From positions 1-52,477 of the forward strand of contig NZ_JALPRE010000025.1 of NCBI RefSeq assembly GCF_023195925.1: a DNA stretch of 52,477 bases. Reading direction: 5' to 3'. The notes below the pieces were generated by a model. That model had not been told where the DNA came from. It was given only the letters and a program-made list of their open reading frames with translations, and did not search any database. This document shows positions 6,721 to 15,614 of the stretch, in pieces; the first letter of the stretch is position 1; each line of letters begins with the position of its first letter. Made by a program: the position numbers and the translations under genes. This stretch comes from Aquimarina acroporae. GTDB taxonomy: Bacteria > Bacteroidota > Bacteroidia > Flavobacteriales > Flavobacteriaceae.

Positions 6721-9594
6721 ATGAAAGGCTTTTACCCAATTATCTCAAGGGCCAAGGTGGTAGTATTATCTAGTGCATTAAGCATTGGGTCAATCGCTAC
6801 CAGTATGGCTCAGGATCAGACCTCTAATCTTACTTCTCAAAAAGATCAAAAGACAGCATTCGATATTCCTACCGATAATTATTACGGTAAGAAAGTATAT
6901 CTAAAAGGAACTGGTAAGTCCTTTTTCAACTTTGGAGATATTTTAGTTGGCAGGGCGGTACTACCTGCTGCTAGTTTCTCTGATGGGCCCACCTCAGGAC
7001 AGTACATCGGTTCAGGATTAATCAATCAACAACCAGTTCCTTTTTTAAATAAGCAACCTATTCAAGGATTCTCTTCTGTTTTAAACAACTACGACGGTAC
7101 CTTTATGGCATTGTCTGACAACGGTTTCGGGAGTATTGAAAACTCAGCCGACTACAATCTCCGTATTTACAACATCAAACCAGAGTTTAGAGCATTTGTA
7201 GGTCGCGGTGACGGTATCATCGAGATTGTAGACTACATAGAACTAAGGGACCCCAATAACTTGATTCCTTTTGCAATCACCAACGAGTTTAGTGAAACCA
7301 GAGTATTAACCGGTGCAGACTTTGATATTGAATCTATACAAAAGACAGCGAATGGTGATATTTGGATTGGTGATGAATTTGGCCCTTTCCTCTTACATTT
7401 TGATAAAAATGGAGTTTTATTAGATGCACCTATACCTCTACCCGACTTTGAAAATCCTGGTAAAGAACTAAGAGCTCCGCAAAATCCGTTTAGCGAAGAA
7501 TTTAGTGCTCTACGAATAATGAATGCTATGAGGTCTCATGCTCAAAGTTATGGTAGTAAAGCTCCAGTGATGTCTCCATGGTTTGTCATGTTAGACGATC
7601 AAAATCCGAACACCTTGGTAGGTAGTAGAGAAAATCCATCGGCTTCACTTAAAAAAGCCTCTAGCGAATTGTTCAATGTTTCTTCTCTTAACAGAGCAGG
7701 ACACGACGTAGTGGTTTACACTGTAAATGATCTCGAAAACATGGATCTCTTACTAGATCTTGGTGTACAAGGTATTATCTCTGATCGACCTGATCTATTA
7801 CTTGACGCAGTTCAAAATTTTGATAAGAATAAAGACGGGCAACCTGATTTTATGACTGATGAAGGTCTTATTGATGTTACCTTATTTGATGCTCAAGGAC
7901 ATAGAGGTGCACGAAATTTAAGACCCGAAAACACAATACCATCTATGGAAGCTGCTCTTGACTATTTGATGCCTACTCTCGAAACAGATTGTGGAATTAC
8001 CTTAGATAACATTCCTGTCTTGGATCATGATCCTCATATTGAAGCTGCAAAAACACGTAAGGCAGATGGTACTCCTTACGAATTTGAAGATGAAGTATTG
8101 GTAAAAAATCTTACTTTCAATGAAATTCAAAACACGTTCATAGCAGATAAAATTTTGCCTGGTCGACCAGCACAATCTAATGACCTTACATTATCACCAG
8201 TATCGGTAGCATTTGCAGATCAAAACGGGTTCATAAATCCATATGTGATGCCATCACTACAACAGCTATTCGATTTTGTTGAATTTTATATCGCATATTA
8301 TAAAAACGGACCTGGAGCATCAGATCCCGAAGCAGAGAAACGATGGAAGAATGCTTCACAGGTTCGTTTTAATATTGAAACCAAAATTAACCCAAGAACA
8401 GATACTGATGATCGTGGAGATGTTTTTGCAGAAAGAACCGTAGATCCCAAAACCTTTACCAAAGCTATAGCAGATATTATCATTGCAAACAACCTAACAG
8501 ACCGTGCAGATATACAAAGTTTTGATTTTAGAACACTACTGGTTTCACACAAGTTATATCCAGAAATACGTACGGTATGTTTATTTGGTGACTTTCCAAA
8601 AGTGGGGAATGCTGGAGACGGGACCAACTTACAAGATCAAAATGGTGAAAATACCCCATGGTTAGCCGGAATGTACTGGCCTTATCGAAATACACAACTA
8701 GAAACTCCATTTAGAGTTAAAGGTAGTGGTGGTTTTGAAGGAATGGCTTTATCTACAGATGCACAAAAACTATTTCCTTTACTCGAAAAAACATTGGTAG
8801 GATCTGAAAACAATAATTTACTCATCCATGAATTTGATATTAGTAGTAATTCATACACGGGTAAAAAGTTTCAATATCCTCTTAATGAAAGAGCTACCGC
8901 TATTGGGGACTTTATTATGTTTAGCGCTAATCGAGGTTTGATTATTGAACGTGATGGATCACAAGGAGACTTGAACGGATTTAAAGCGGTATACGAAGTT
9001 GATATGAATCCAGATAACGAAATTGTTCAAAAGCAATTAAATGTCGATCTTCTTAAAATAAATGACTTAAGACGATTATCACTTCCTGGGTTACCTGGAG
9101 ATGTAGGTATTGGACGAGATTTTGCTTTTCCATTTGTTACCATCGAAAGTGTTGTGGTGCTCAATCCATTCTTAATCGGGATCATAAATGACAATAACTA
9201 TCCTTTTAGTGTAGGGCGACATATAGGTACAGGATTACCTGATGATAATGAGTTTATTTTATTATGGCTAGATCAGCCTTTGGGAAGACCTTGGCAACGA
9301 AACAATGAAAAGAATGAAACGGTAAAAAATACGATCAAAATTTATCCGAATACATTTAGAGATCATGTAACTTTTCACAATACCTCAAAAGAAAATAGTG
9401 AAGTAACGATCAAAGTCTATGATTATACCGGCAATTTGGTAAAGGTAGTTGCAGATCATCAAAAAACAGGCAGCAACCAGCTATATTCATGGAACGGAAA
9501 ATCTGAAAACGGAGCCGAGCTTTCCAGAGGAATATATGTTGCCATTTTAGAAATTGATGGCGCTCTGTTTAAAAGAAAATTATTGAAAAGGTAA
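6721..9594 (+). CDS. Secreted phytase-like esterase with inserted, permuted GDPD domain and T9SS tail
   Basis: A 957-aa exported protein with signal peptide (1 to about 31, ending SMAQ). An esterase-like-activity-of-phytase propeller starts at about 70 (GSGLINQQ, ALSDNGFGS, GDIWIGDEFGPFLLHF) and resumes at about 670 (GGFEGMALS) up to about 850. Between them lies a glycerophosphodiester phosphodiesterase domain in unusual order. Its C-terminal motif VVVYTVNDLENM...LGVQGIISDRPDLL (331 to about 360) comes before the N-terminal active-site motif GHRGARNLRPENT (His394), VLDHDPHI, RFNIETK and the SFDFRTL strand. A T9SS type A sorting domain (about 870-957) ends in KRKLLKR. Likely role: release of phosphate or glycerol phosphate from phosphodiesters outside the cell. 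The gene is single and ends in a strong terminator. Confidence 0.88.
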   Translation: MKGFYPIISRAKVVVLSSALSIGSIATSMAQDQTSNLTSQKDQKTAFDIPTDNYYGKKVYLKGTGKSFFNFGDILVGRAVLPAASFSDGPTSGQYIGSGLINQQPVPFLNKQPIQGFSSVLNNYDGTFMALSDNGFGSIENSADYNLRIYNIKPEFRAFVGRGDGIIEIVDYIELRDPNNLIPFAITNEFSETRVLTGADFDIESIQKTANGDIWIGDEFGPFLLHFDKNGVLLDAPIPLPDFENPGKELRAPQNPFSEEFSALRIMNAMRSHAQSYGSKAPVMSPWFVMLDDQNPNTLVGSRENPSASLKKASSELFNVSSLNRAGHDVVVYTVNDLENMDLLLDLGVQGIISDRPDLLLDAVQNFDKNKDGQPDFMTDEGLIDVTLFDAQGHRGARNLRPENTIPSMEAALDYLMPTLETDCGITLDNIPVLDHDPHIEAAKTRKADGTPYEFEDEVLVKNLTFNEIQNTFIADKILPGRPAQSNDLTLSPVSVAFADQNGFINPYVMPSLQQLFDFVEFYIAYYKNGPGASDPEAEKRWKNASQVRFNIETKINPRTDTDDRGDVFAERTVDPKTFTKAIADIIIANNLTDRADIQSFDFRTLLVSHKLYPEIRTVCLFGDFPKVGNAGDGTNLQDQNGENTPWLAGMYWPYRNTQLETPFRVKGSGGFEGMALSTDAQKLFPLLEKTLVGSENNNLLIHEFDISSNSYTGKKFQYPLNERATAIGDFIMFSANRGLIIERDGSQGDLNGFKAVYEVDMNPDNEIVQKQLNVDLLKINDLRRLSLPGLPGDVGIGRDFAFPFVTIESVVVLNPFLIGIINDNNYPFSVGRHIGTGLPDDNEFILLWLDQPLGRPWQRNNEKNETVKNTIKIYPNTFRDHVTFHNTSKENSEVTIKVYDYTGNLVKVVADHQKTGSNQLYSWNGKSENGAELSRGIYVAILEIDGALFKRKLLKR

Positions 9595-9623
9595 TTTAAC
9601 CAATATAGCATTCAAACCAAACC

Positions 9624-9654
9624 AAAAAAGCTGCCATATACTGGCAGCTTTTTC
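9624..9654. terminator. Bidirectional hairpin terminator
   Basis: AGCTGCCA (9629-9636) pairs with TGGCAGCT (9642-9649) over a 5-nt loop, with A-run before and T-run after. It separates the convergent phytase-GDPD and DJ-1 genes. Confidence 0.85.
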
Positions 9655-9675
9655 TTATTTTAATTGTTATTATGA

Positions 9676-10470
9676 CTATTGAAGTTGTTTAACAAGTAAT
9701 TCTGATACAAGTTCTGCAGATGCAGGATTTTGACCAGTGATTAATAAACCATCTTCTAGGGCATACGGACTCCAATCTGCTCCTTTTGAGTATATACCCC
9801 CGTTCTCTTTCAACATATCTTCTACCAGAAACGGTACAACCTCTGTAAGCTCAACCGCAGCTTCCTCGGTATTTGTAAAACCTGTCACCTTTTTATCTTT
9901 TACCAAAGGTTCTCCGTTTTTACCTTTTACATTTTTTAAAACCGCAGGAGCATGACAAACTGCAGCAACTGGTTTGTTAGCATTATAAAAATCTTCAATT
10001 AACTTTTGAGACACTTTACTTTCTGCAAGATCCCAAAGAGGACCATGTCCACCAGGATAAAATACAGCATCGAAATCATTATGGTGTACATTTTCTAAAA
10101 CCAAAGTATTTGCTAATTGTAACTGAGCCTCTTTATCATCATTAAAACGTTTTGTAGATGGTGTTTGGAAATCTGGCAACTCACTTTTCGGATCTATTGG
10201 AGGCTGTCCTCCTTTAGGAGAAGCGATAGTAATTTGAAAACCTTTATCTTTTAAGAAATAATAAGGTGTTGCAAACTCTTCTACCCAAAAACCTGTTTTT
10301 ACTCCAGTCTCCCCCAAATCTGCGTGGCTCGTTAATACAAAAAGTACCTTTTTACCTTCTTCTTTGGTTTCTACAACCTGTTGTGGTTCTGTAGTAGTTT
10401 TGGTCTCCTTGTTCTTGGCGCAAGAAAAACCAGACATTATCAATACTATAGCTATTAATTTTTTCATCAT
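9676..10470 (-). CDS. DJ-1/PfpI family lipoprotein
   Basis: A 264-aa member of the DJ-1/PfpI superfamily (type 1 glutamine amidotransferase-like, Hsp31/HchA branch). Such proteins act as chaperones, glyoxalases or deglycases. The nucleophile elbow is AAVCHAPAVL (Cys172, His173) and the accompanying acid is Glu64 or Glu65 in WVEEFATPY. A lipoprotein signal ends in SGFSC (Cys17), so unlike most family members this one is exported and lipid-anchored. It follows the Crp/Fnr gene by 68 bp on the same strand but has its own -7 box at 10491-10498, so it can be expressed separately. Physiological role is inferred to be stress protection. Confidence 0.88.
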   Translation of the reverse strand: MMKKLIAIVLIMSGFSCAKNKETKTTTEPQQVVETKEEGKKVLFVLTSHADLGETGVKTGFWVEEFATPYYFLKDKGFQITIASPKGGQPPIDPKSELPDFQTPSTKRFNDDKEAQLQLANTLVLENVHHNDFDAVFYPGGHGPLWDLAESKVSQKLIEDFYNANKPVAAVCHAPAVLKNVKGKNGEPLVKDKKVTGFTNTEEAAVELTEVVPFLVEDMLKENGGIYSKGADWSPYALEDGLLITGQNPASAELVSELLVKQLQ

Positions 10471-10490
10471 TATAATTTTATATTATTTGG

Positions 10491-10498
10491 CAAATTTA
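10491..10498 (-). promoter_or_regulatory. -7 box (TAAATTTG, minus strand) of the DJ-1 gene
   Basis: Plus strand reads CAAATTTA, a perfect TAnnTTTG match 20 nt upstream of the start codon. A TTG at 10515-10513 is rather close (14 nt) for a -33 element. Confidence 0.5.
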
Positions 10499-10538
10499 TA
10501 GCCGATATATGACAAAAAAATTGATGTATGGTAATTTA

Positions 10539-11111
10539 TTAATGATTTACCAATTCTTTTCGTATTCTACTCAAGCTTTCTGTGGTAATCCCTAAATATG
10601 AAGCAATGTGATAGTTTTTAATTTTAGCTTCGATATCTGGATAAGTAGTAATAAAATCAAGGTACCTTGCTTTGGCAGGATTGGCCAGATTGGATAAAAT
10701 TCTATTTTGAAAACTTGAAAAAGCTTTCTCCAGTTTTTTTCTAAAATACGTTTCTACTTTGGGTATCTCTTTGTAGATCAACTCAAGATCTTTCCGAAAA
10801 ACTTTATATAGTATTGCTTCTTCCAGACATTCAATAGTGAGAATTGCATTTTCTTGATCAAAAAACGCCGTGTAATCGCTAATCCACCAATCTTTTACCG
10901 CAAATTGTAATGTATGTTCTTTACCAGAATAATCTATAAAAAAAGTACGTAAACAGCCATCATGAACATAGTATTGATGAGTCGTTTGATCACCAGCTTT
11001 TAAAATCACATCCCCTTTCTTGAAAGAAACCGTTTTAAATTTAGACTCAATGAATCGAATTTCGGAAGGAGTAAAATCCTCTCCTTTAATCATTTGATCA
11101 ACTATAGACAT
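10539..11111 (-). CDS. Crp/Fnr family transcriptional regulator
   Basis: A 190-aa regulator. Residues about 20-125 form a cyclic-nucleotide-binding-like beta barrel (FKKGDVILKAGDQTTHQYYVHDGCLRTFF), and the C-terminal winged helix-turn-helix includes HIASYLGITTESLSRIRKEL. The barrel lacks the cysteines of an Fnr Fe-S cluster and does not show the RxS cAMP-binding signature, as is common in the many flavobacterial paralogues whose ligand is unknown. The DJ-1 lipoprotein gene directly downstream is a plausible target, which is inference from position. Confidence 0.88.
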   Translation of the reverse strand: MSIVDQMIKGEDFTPSEIRFIESKFKTVSFKKGDVILKAGDQTTHQYYVHDGCLRTFFIDYSGKEHTLQFAVKDWWISDYTAFFDQENAILTIECLEEAILYKVFRKDLELIYKEIPKVETYFRKKLEKAFSSFQNRILSNLANPAKARYLDFITTYPDIEAKIKNYHIASYLGITTESLSRIRKELVNH

Positions 11112-11163
11112 TTGTACTTCCTGTTACATCTCAGCTAGAAAGCTTGTTTCTTATATAAAATTA

Positions 11164-11673
11164 TTAGTTACGGGGATATAAAAAAGACTTTTCAACTTCA
11201 AAGTCTACTACTCCATCTTCTCTTACATCATATAAGATAAATAGTTGCCCCCAATACACACCATCGGTAAAATCTGCAATGATCCATTTATGATTCAGTA
11301 ATCTTACCTTATTGATCGCCATATTACCTTCCATACCCACAAAAGGCACGATAGGGTTATCTTCTCCCGCTTTATTTTGACCTATAATCTGATCTATAAT
11401 CGTTAACTCTAACTTTTTAGCATTATAACCCTGCTCTTCAAAATAGGCTATGGCTTCTTCATCACTATCTAAAGAAAAATAGGTAAGATCCATATTTATA
11501 TTGATTAATGAATCTATAGCTTCGTTTTTAGACGTCTCCAACTCTTGCAACCGTTGTTGCAAATTTTCAATCCTCCCGTCATAAGACTCTTTTGCCTTTT
11601 TAGCATTAATAAATTGAAAAAGTACAAACAAAGCAGTAAAAATGAACAAATACATGAATATTTTATTCCTCAT
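11164..11673 (-). CDS. Membrane-anchored protein of unknown function
   Basis: A 169-aa protein with one N-terminal membrane helix (about 5-23), a short coiled coil (RIENLQQRLQELETSKNEAID, about 34-53 and on) and a globular domain with GVYWGQLFILYDVREDGVVDFE near the C-terminus. Its start codon follows the stop of the metallo-hydrolase gene after one base, so the two are translationally coupled. That tight linkage is the only functional clue. Sometimes similar proteins are labelled hydrolase, but no catalytic motif is visible. Confidence 0.7.
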   Translation of the reverse strand: MRNKIFMYLFIFTALFVLFQFINAKKAKESYDGRIENLQQRLQELETSKNEAIDSLININMDLTYFSLDSDEEAIAYFEEQGYNAKKLELTIIDQIIGQNKAGEDNPIVPFVGMEGNMAINKVRLLNHKWIIADFTDGVYWGQLFILYDVREDGVVDFEVEKSFLYPRN

Positions 11674-11674
11674 A

Positions 11675-12436
11675 TCAAATCGTAATTTTTAAATTATCAT
11701 AAGCAAGAAACACATTGTCAGGAAGTTCTTTTTCAACCTCTGCATGAAATCCCAACATATGACTAATGTGCGTAAGATAGGCCTTTTCGGGTTGAATTTC
11801 ATGAATAAATGCCAATGCTTCTTCCAAATTAAAATGCGAATGGTGCGGCTCTATTCGTAACGCATTTACCACCAACACTTTTACGCCATTTAATTTTAAT
11901 TTTTCCTCTTCAGAAATCGTTTTCAAATCGGTGAGATAGACAAAATCTTTAAACCTGAAGCCATACACCTGAAGACGATTGTGCATTGTATCTATAGGCA
12001 CTACTTCTAAGTTCTGCAGAACAAAAGGTTTATTCAAAATTTCATTTTCAATTACACTGGGAGCACCGGGATATTTGTTCTCTGAAGCAAAAATGTAGTC
12101 GAATCGCTTTCTTAAGTTCGCCAGTACTCTTTGATGCGCATAGATAGGAATGTCGCCTTGTCTAAAAAAGAATGGCCTTATATCATCCATCCCCATAGTA
12201 TGATCGGCATGTTCATGTGTAAAAAGAATACCATCTATTCGTCGTACATTGTTAGTTAGCATCTGCTGCCTAAAATCTGGGCCACAATCTATAACATACG
12301 TATAGTCATCCCAGCAAACCAGAACAGAAACACGAAGGCGTTTATCTTTTGGGTCTTTACTAAGACAAACTGGATGATCACTACCAATAATCGGAATACC
12401 TTGTGAGGTGCCTGTGCCAAGAAAAGTTATTTCCAT
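11675..12436 (-). CDS. MBL-fold metallo-hydrolase (PhnP/RNase Z-like)
   Basis: A 253-aa cytoplasmic metallo-beta-lactamase-fold enzyme. It begins MEITFLGTGTSQGIP, typical for the PhnP-like group. The metal site THEHADHTMGMDD is at 73-85 and further ligands are provided by VIDCGPDF (about 48-55) and LTHISHMLGFH near the C-terminus. Such enzymes cleave phosphodiesters (for example cyclic phosphate) or process RNA ends; the substrate is open. The frame extends 14 codons upstream, but that extension runs over the promoter box at 12453-12460, so the ATG at 12436 is preferred. It is the first gene of a two-gene operon with the 169-aa membrane protein. Confidence 0.88.
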   Translation of the reverse strand: MEITFLGTGTSQGIPIIGSDHPVCLSKDPKDKRLRVSVLVCWDDYTYVIDCGPDFRQQMLTNNVRRIDGILFTHEHADHTMGMDDIRPFFFRQGDIPIYAHQRVLANLRKRFDYIFASENKYPGAPSVIENEILNKPFVLQNLEVVPIDTMHNRLQVYGFRFKDFVYLTDLKTISEEEKLKLNGVKVLVVNALRIEPHHSHFNLEEALAFIHEIQPEKAYLTHISHMLGFHAEVEKELPDNVFLAYDNLKITI

Positions 12437-12452
12437 AGTTATCTTTCTATAA

Positions 12453-12460
12453 CAAATGTA
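12453..12460 (-). promoter_or_regulatory. -7 box (TACATTTG, minus strand) of the MBL gene
   Basis: Plus strand reads CAAATGTA, a perfect match 16 nt upstream of the chosen ATG. It argues for a very short leader and against the longer open frame. Confidence 0.55.
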
Positions 12461-12601
12461 ATTATATTTTTTTGGCAAAAATTGTATAGATATCTTAATT
12501 CTTATTTGGAGTAATTATAAAATATAGAAATCTTCGAGAAGGCTTTTTTAATATTGAAGGTATTATTACCTTTACAATAAACAAAAAAAGCCCTTTTTAC
12601 T

Positions 12602-14053
12602 ATGCCTATCACAATAATGGGAGACAAAGAATTCGAATCTGTCCCTTCAATAAAGAGCAAAGCTTTACGTATAAATCTCAATCAAAATATCTATGGTACT
12701 TTTGCTGAGATTGGTGCGGGTCAAGAAACCGTAAGGAACTTTTTTAGAGCAGGAGGCGCGTCAGGTACAATTGCAAAAGCAATGAGTGCCTATGATAAAG
12801 ACTTTAGTGATGCGATCTACGGTATCGAAGATGACAAACGCTATGTTACCGAAGCCAGGTTAAAGAAAATGTTGAAACATGAAGTAAGACTTATAGAAGA
12901 CAGAATCTCGAGAGAAAAACATCCAAATAAGTTATTTTTTAGTTACGCTAACACTGTTGCAACAATAGATTTTGCCAAAAAATACAAAGGTCATGGTTGG
13001 GTAGGTATTCGTTATCAAACAAAACCTGATGAGGATTATAATGAGATTATCTTACATATTCGTTTTCATGAAAATGATGCACGACTACAGCAAATCACTT
13101 TAGGAATCTTAGGTGTTAATCTTATTTATGGTGCCTACTATAAATATGATAATCCGAAAAAACTATTACGCTATTTATATGATCATTTAGATAAGGATCA
13201 AATAGAGATCGATACTATCAATTTCTCTGGTCCTCGATTCACCAAGGTTGATAACCGTTTAATGAGTTTACAACTTGTTAAAAATGGTATGACCGAAGCG
13301 GTAATGTTTGACCCTGATGGTAATAACGTATTACCAGCTGCTATTTTATATAAAAAGAACATTCTTGCACTGCGTGGTAGTTTTAGACCGGTTACTAAGG
13401 TAAATATGGACATTTACAAGAAATCCTTAAATATGTTTTTGAGTGAAAACAAGGTAAATAAGGATAAAACAGTGGTCATATTTGAAATAACACTATCAAA
13501 TCTTAGAGCAGAAGGAGAGATTGATGAAGAAGATTTCATGTCTAGAGCAAGACTGCTTTGTTCGTTAGGACAAACTGTAATGATCTCTAATTTTAAAGAA
13601 TATTATAAAGTTGTAGAATACTTCTCTAACTATACCAAAGAGCGCATGGCTCTTTCTATGGGAGTCAACAACTTAATTGAGATTTTTGATCAAAAATACT
13701 ATCGCCATTTAAGTGGAGGTATTCTTGAGGCCTTTGGTAAATTATTCTTTAAAGATTTAAAAGTATACCTATACCCTCTTCATAACAAAGAAACAGGTAA
13801 AGTAACCAATAGCGATAATCTGAAGGTGCACCCAAGAATGAAAGAATTATACAAATTCTTCAAGTATAATGGAAAACTTCAGGATATTACCGATTATGAT
13901 CCAACCATTATGGATATTTTCTCAAGAGAAGTGCTACAAAAGATACAAGATGGAGAGCCAGGATGGGAAGATGATCTTCCTGAGTTAATTCCTGAAATGA
14001 TTAAAGCAAATAACTTCTTTGGTTATAAAGGTATAGAAGAAACTATAGAGTAA
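12602..14053 (+). CDS. Conserved cytoplasmic protein of unknown function (483 aa)
   Basis: A 483-aa protein without signal peptide or membrane segment. The N-terminal part (FAEIGAGQETVRNFFRAGGASGTIAKAMSAYDK) is a striking, probably strongly conserved block of a large protein family. Further features are GHGWVGIRYQTKP, LRNLRAEGEID-type helices and a C-terminal acidic stretch. I cannot link it to a known enzyme. The GxGxxxxxxxxxxxGxxSGT pattern might bind a nucleotide, which is speculation. A near-match -7 box (TACCTTTA, 12567-12574) lies upstream. The second ATG, five codons in (12617), is an alternative start. It ends in a strong terminator shared with the convergent bcp gene. Confidence 0.75.
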   Translation: MPITIMGDKEFESVPSIKSKALRINLNQNIYGTFAEIGAGQETVRNFFRAGGASGTIAKAMSAYDKDFSDAIYGIEDDKRYVTEARLKKMLKHEVRLIEDRISREKHPNKLFFSYANTVATIDFAKKYKGHGWVGIRYQTKPDEDYNEIILHIRFHENDARLQQITLGILGVNLIYGAYYKYDNPKKLLRYLYDHLDKDQIEIDTINFSGPRFTKVDNRLMSLQLVKNGMTEAVMFDPDGNNVLPAAILYKKNILALRGSFRPVTKVNMDIYKKSLNMFLSENKVNKDKTVVIFEITLSNLRAEGEIDEEDFMSRARLLCSLGQTVMISNFKEYYKVVEYFSNYTKERMALSMGVNNLIEIFDQKYYRHLSGGILEAFGKLFFKDLKVYLYPLHNKETGKVTNSDNLKVHPRMKELYKFFKYNGKLQDITDYDPTIMDIFSREVLQKIQDGEPGWEDDLPELIPEMIKANNFFGYKGIEETIE

Positions 14054-14073
14054 TACTCTAGAAACGATAAAAG

Positions 14074-14101
14074 AAAAGCACCATTTTCATGGTGCTTTTT
14101 T
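14074..14101. terminator. Bidirectional hairpin terminator
   Basis: AAAAGCACCAT (14074-14084) pairs with ATGGTGCTTTT (14089-14099) over a 4-nt loop, A-run on the left and T-run on the right. It lies between two convergent genes. Confidence 0.9.
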
Positions 14102-14102
14102 A

Positions 14103-14552
14103 TTATAATATTTGTGCTGCGTGTTCTTTGGTTTTTACCTTGAGAATTACTTCTGAAATAACTCCCTCTTCATCGATTACAAAAGTAGTTCGATGAATAC
14201 CATCATATTCTTTACCCATAAATTTCTTAGGTCCCCATACTCCAAAAGCCTCGATGACCTGCTTATCTTCATCTGCTAGCAACGGATAAGGTAATTCATA
14301 TTTGTTTTTAAAATTTTGCTGACGTTTTTGGCTATCGGCACTTACGCCTAGAATTTCATAACCTTGCGCCTGAAAAGTTTGATAATTATCTCTTAGATTA
14401 CAGGCCTCTGCTGTACAACCAGGAGTACTAGCTTTTGGGTAGAAAAAAACTACCAATTTTTTACCTTTGAAATCCTCCATAGAAATTGTATTTCCATCTT
14501 GATCTAGCGCCGAAAAATTTGGGGCCTTATCCCCCGCTTTAAGTGTTGTCAT
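14103..14552 (-). CDS. bcp: Thioredoxin-dependent thiol peroxidase (Bcp/PrxQ)
   Basis: A 149-aa atypical 2-Cys peroxiredoxin that reduces hydrogen peroxide and lipid hydroperoxides in the cytoplasm with electrons from thioredoxin. The active-site motif FFYPKASTPGCTAEACNLRD gives peroxidatic Cys46 and resolving Cys51, the C-x4-C spacing of the Bcp class. The length is standard. It is divergent from nth, which fits a theme of oxidative damage defence and repair but is not evidence of co-regulation. Confidence 0.95.
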   Translation of the reverse strand: MTTLKAGDKAPNFSALDQDGNTISMEDFKGKKLVVFFYPKASTPGCTAEACNLRDNYQTFQAQGYEILGVSADSQKRQQNFKNKYELPYPLLADEDKQVIEAFGVWGPKKFMGKEYDGIHRTTFVIDEEGVISEVILKVKTKEHAAQIL

Positions 14553-14710
14553 AATTGATGCTATCGTATGATTTATGATTTGTTTAAACTTTCTGAGTAA
14601 AAATATAACAAAAAAGAGTCTTTTCTATGTTTTTATAAAAACTTTAATGAAAAAGAAGAATACAAAAAGGTTTAGATTTTAATATTTTAGCTGCAAAATA
14701 CACAAACACA

Positions 14711-15379
14711 ATGACAAAACAGGAAAAGGTAGATTTTACCATAAAAACGCTTCAGGAACTATACCCAAAAATACCTATTCCATTAGATCACAAAGATCCT
14801 TATACACTTCTTATTGCCGTACTCATGAGTGCACAAAGTACAGATGTAAGAGTAAACCAGATAACACCTTTATTATTTGACAGAGCCGATAATCCTTATG
14901 CTATGATTCGACTATCTGTTGAAGAAATAAGAGATATCATAAGACCTGTAGGGTTAAGTCCGATGAAATCTAAAGGTATATACGAACTTTCACATATATT
15001 AATTGAGAAACACAATGGAGAAGTACCACAGAGCTTTGAAGCCCTAGAGGAATTACCTGCAGTCGGGCACAAAACTGCTAGTGTAGTAATGTCACAAGCT
15101 TTTGGCGTTCCTGCCTTTCCTGTAGATACACATATACATCGATTAATGTATCGCTGGGGTTTTAGTAATGGTAAAAATGTGACACAAACTGAAAAAGACG
15201 CTAAACGTCTATTCCCAAAAGAATTATGGAATGATTTACACCTTCAAATTATTTGGTACGGAAGAGAGTATTCTCCGGCCAGAGGTTGGGATCTGGATAA
15301 AGATATTATTACCAAAACCATTGGTAGAAAGACCGTAATCGCAGAATACCATAAAAATAAAAGGCCTATTAAAAAATAG
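14711..15379 (+). CDS. nth: Endonuclease III-like DNA glycosylase lacking the Fe-S cluster
   Basis: A 222-aa base-excision repair glycosylase/AP lyase for oxidised pyrimidines. The helix-hairpin-helix LEELPAVGHKTASVV carries the catalytic Lys121 and VDTHIHRL the catalytic Asp139, matching K120 and D138 of E. coli. Four Cys ligands of a [4Fe-4S] cluster normally follow. Here the equivalent segment (IIWYGREYSPARGWDLDKDI) contains no cysteine at all. Loss of the cluster is known from other flavobacterial sequences as far as I recall, so this is probably a lineage trait, not decay. The core domain is otherwise intact. Confidence 0.93.
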   Translation: MTKQEKVDFTIKTLQELYPKIPIPLDHKDPYTLLIAVLMSAQSTDVRVNQITPLLFDRADNPYAMIRLSVEEIRDIIRPVGLSPMKSKGIYELSHILIEKHNGEVPQSFEALEELPAVGHKTASVVMSQAFGVPAFPVDTHIHRLMYRWGFSNGKNVTQTEKDAKRLFPKELWNDLHLQIIWYGREYSPARGWDLDKDIITKTIGRKTVIAEYHKNKRPIKK

Positions 15380-15384
15380 GCCTT
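15359..15384. terminator. Hairpin overlapping the nth stop codon
   Basis: AAGGCCTATT (15361-15370) pairs with AATAGGCCTT (15375-15384). The A/T-rich run on the left makes it best suited as terminator for the leftward sigma-factor/49-aa transcript; it includes the nth stop codon. Confidence 0.7.
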
Positions 15385-15391
15385 GATAAGT

Positions 15392-15541
15392 TTAATTTAA
15401 AATCGTTTCAAATTTTAAGTTGTCATATTCGACAACCTTCAACGATTTTGAGTAGCTAAGAAGAAAATCTATTGTTCTTCTGCTTGGTACTAAATGTTTT
15501 TCTTCTTTTTGTGATGAAGACTTAAAGTAAAATTTCGCCAT
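15392..15541 (-). CDS. Small conserved flavobacterial protein (49 aa)
   Basis: A 49-aa frame with ATG at 15541 and TAA at 15392. It reads MAKFYFKSSSQKEEK, then LVPSRRTIDFLLSYSKSLKV and ends DNLKFETILN. The pattern (basic start, then P-S-x-x-T-I-D-F-L-L-x-Y-S-K-S-L and a terminal F-E-T-I-L-N) is one I recall from short proteins found behind sigma-factor genes in Flavobacteriaceae. It lies 73 bp downstream of the sigma-factor gene on the same strand and before a hairpin oriented to stop that transcript. Function unknown; a role as sigma-factor partner is conjecture. Confidence 0.65.
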   Translation of the reverse strand: MAKFYFKSSSQKEEKHLVPSRRTIDFLLSYSKSLKVVEYDNLKFETILN

Positions 15542-15614
15542 ATTATATAATCTTAAATTAGGGTTATTTAAAATTATAACGGGGCTAACTTTACTTTATT
15601 ATATAAAAGAGTTA

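Noticed and set aside
12602..14053. 483-aa protein as a TonB-dependent receptor or outer-membrane protein
   Set aside because: No signal peptide, plug motif or barrel strands; it looks soluble and cytoplasmic.
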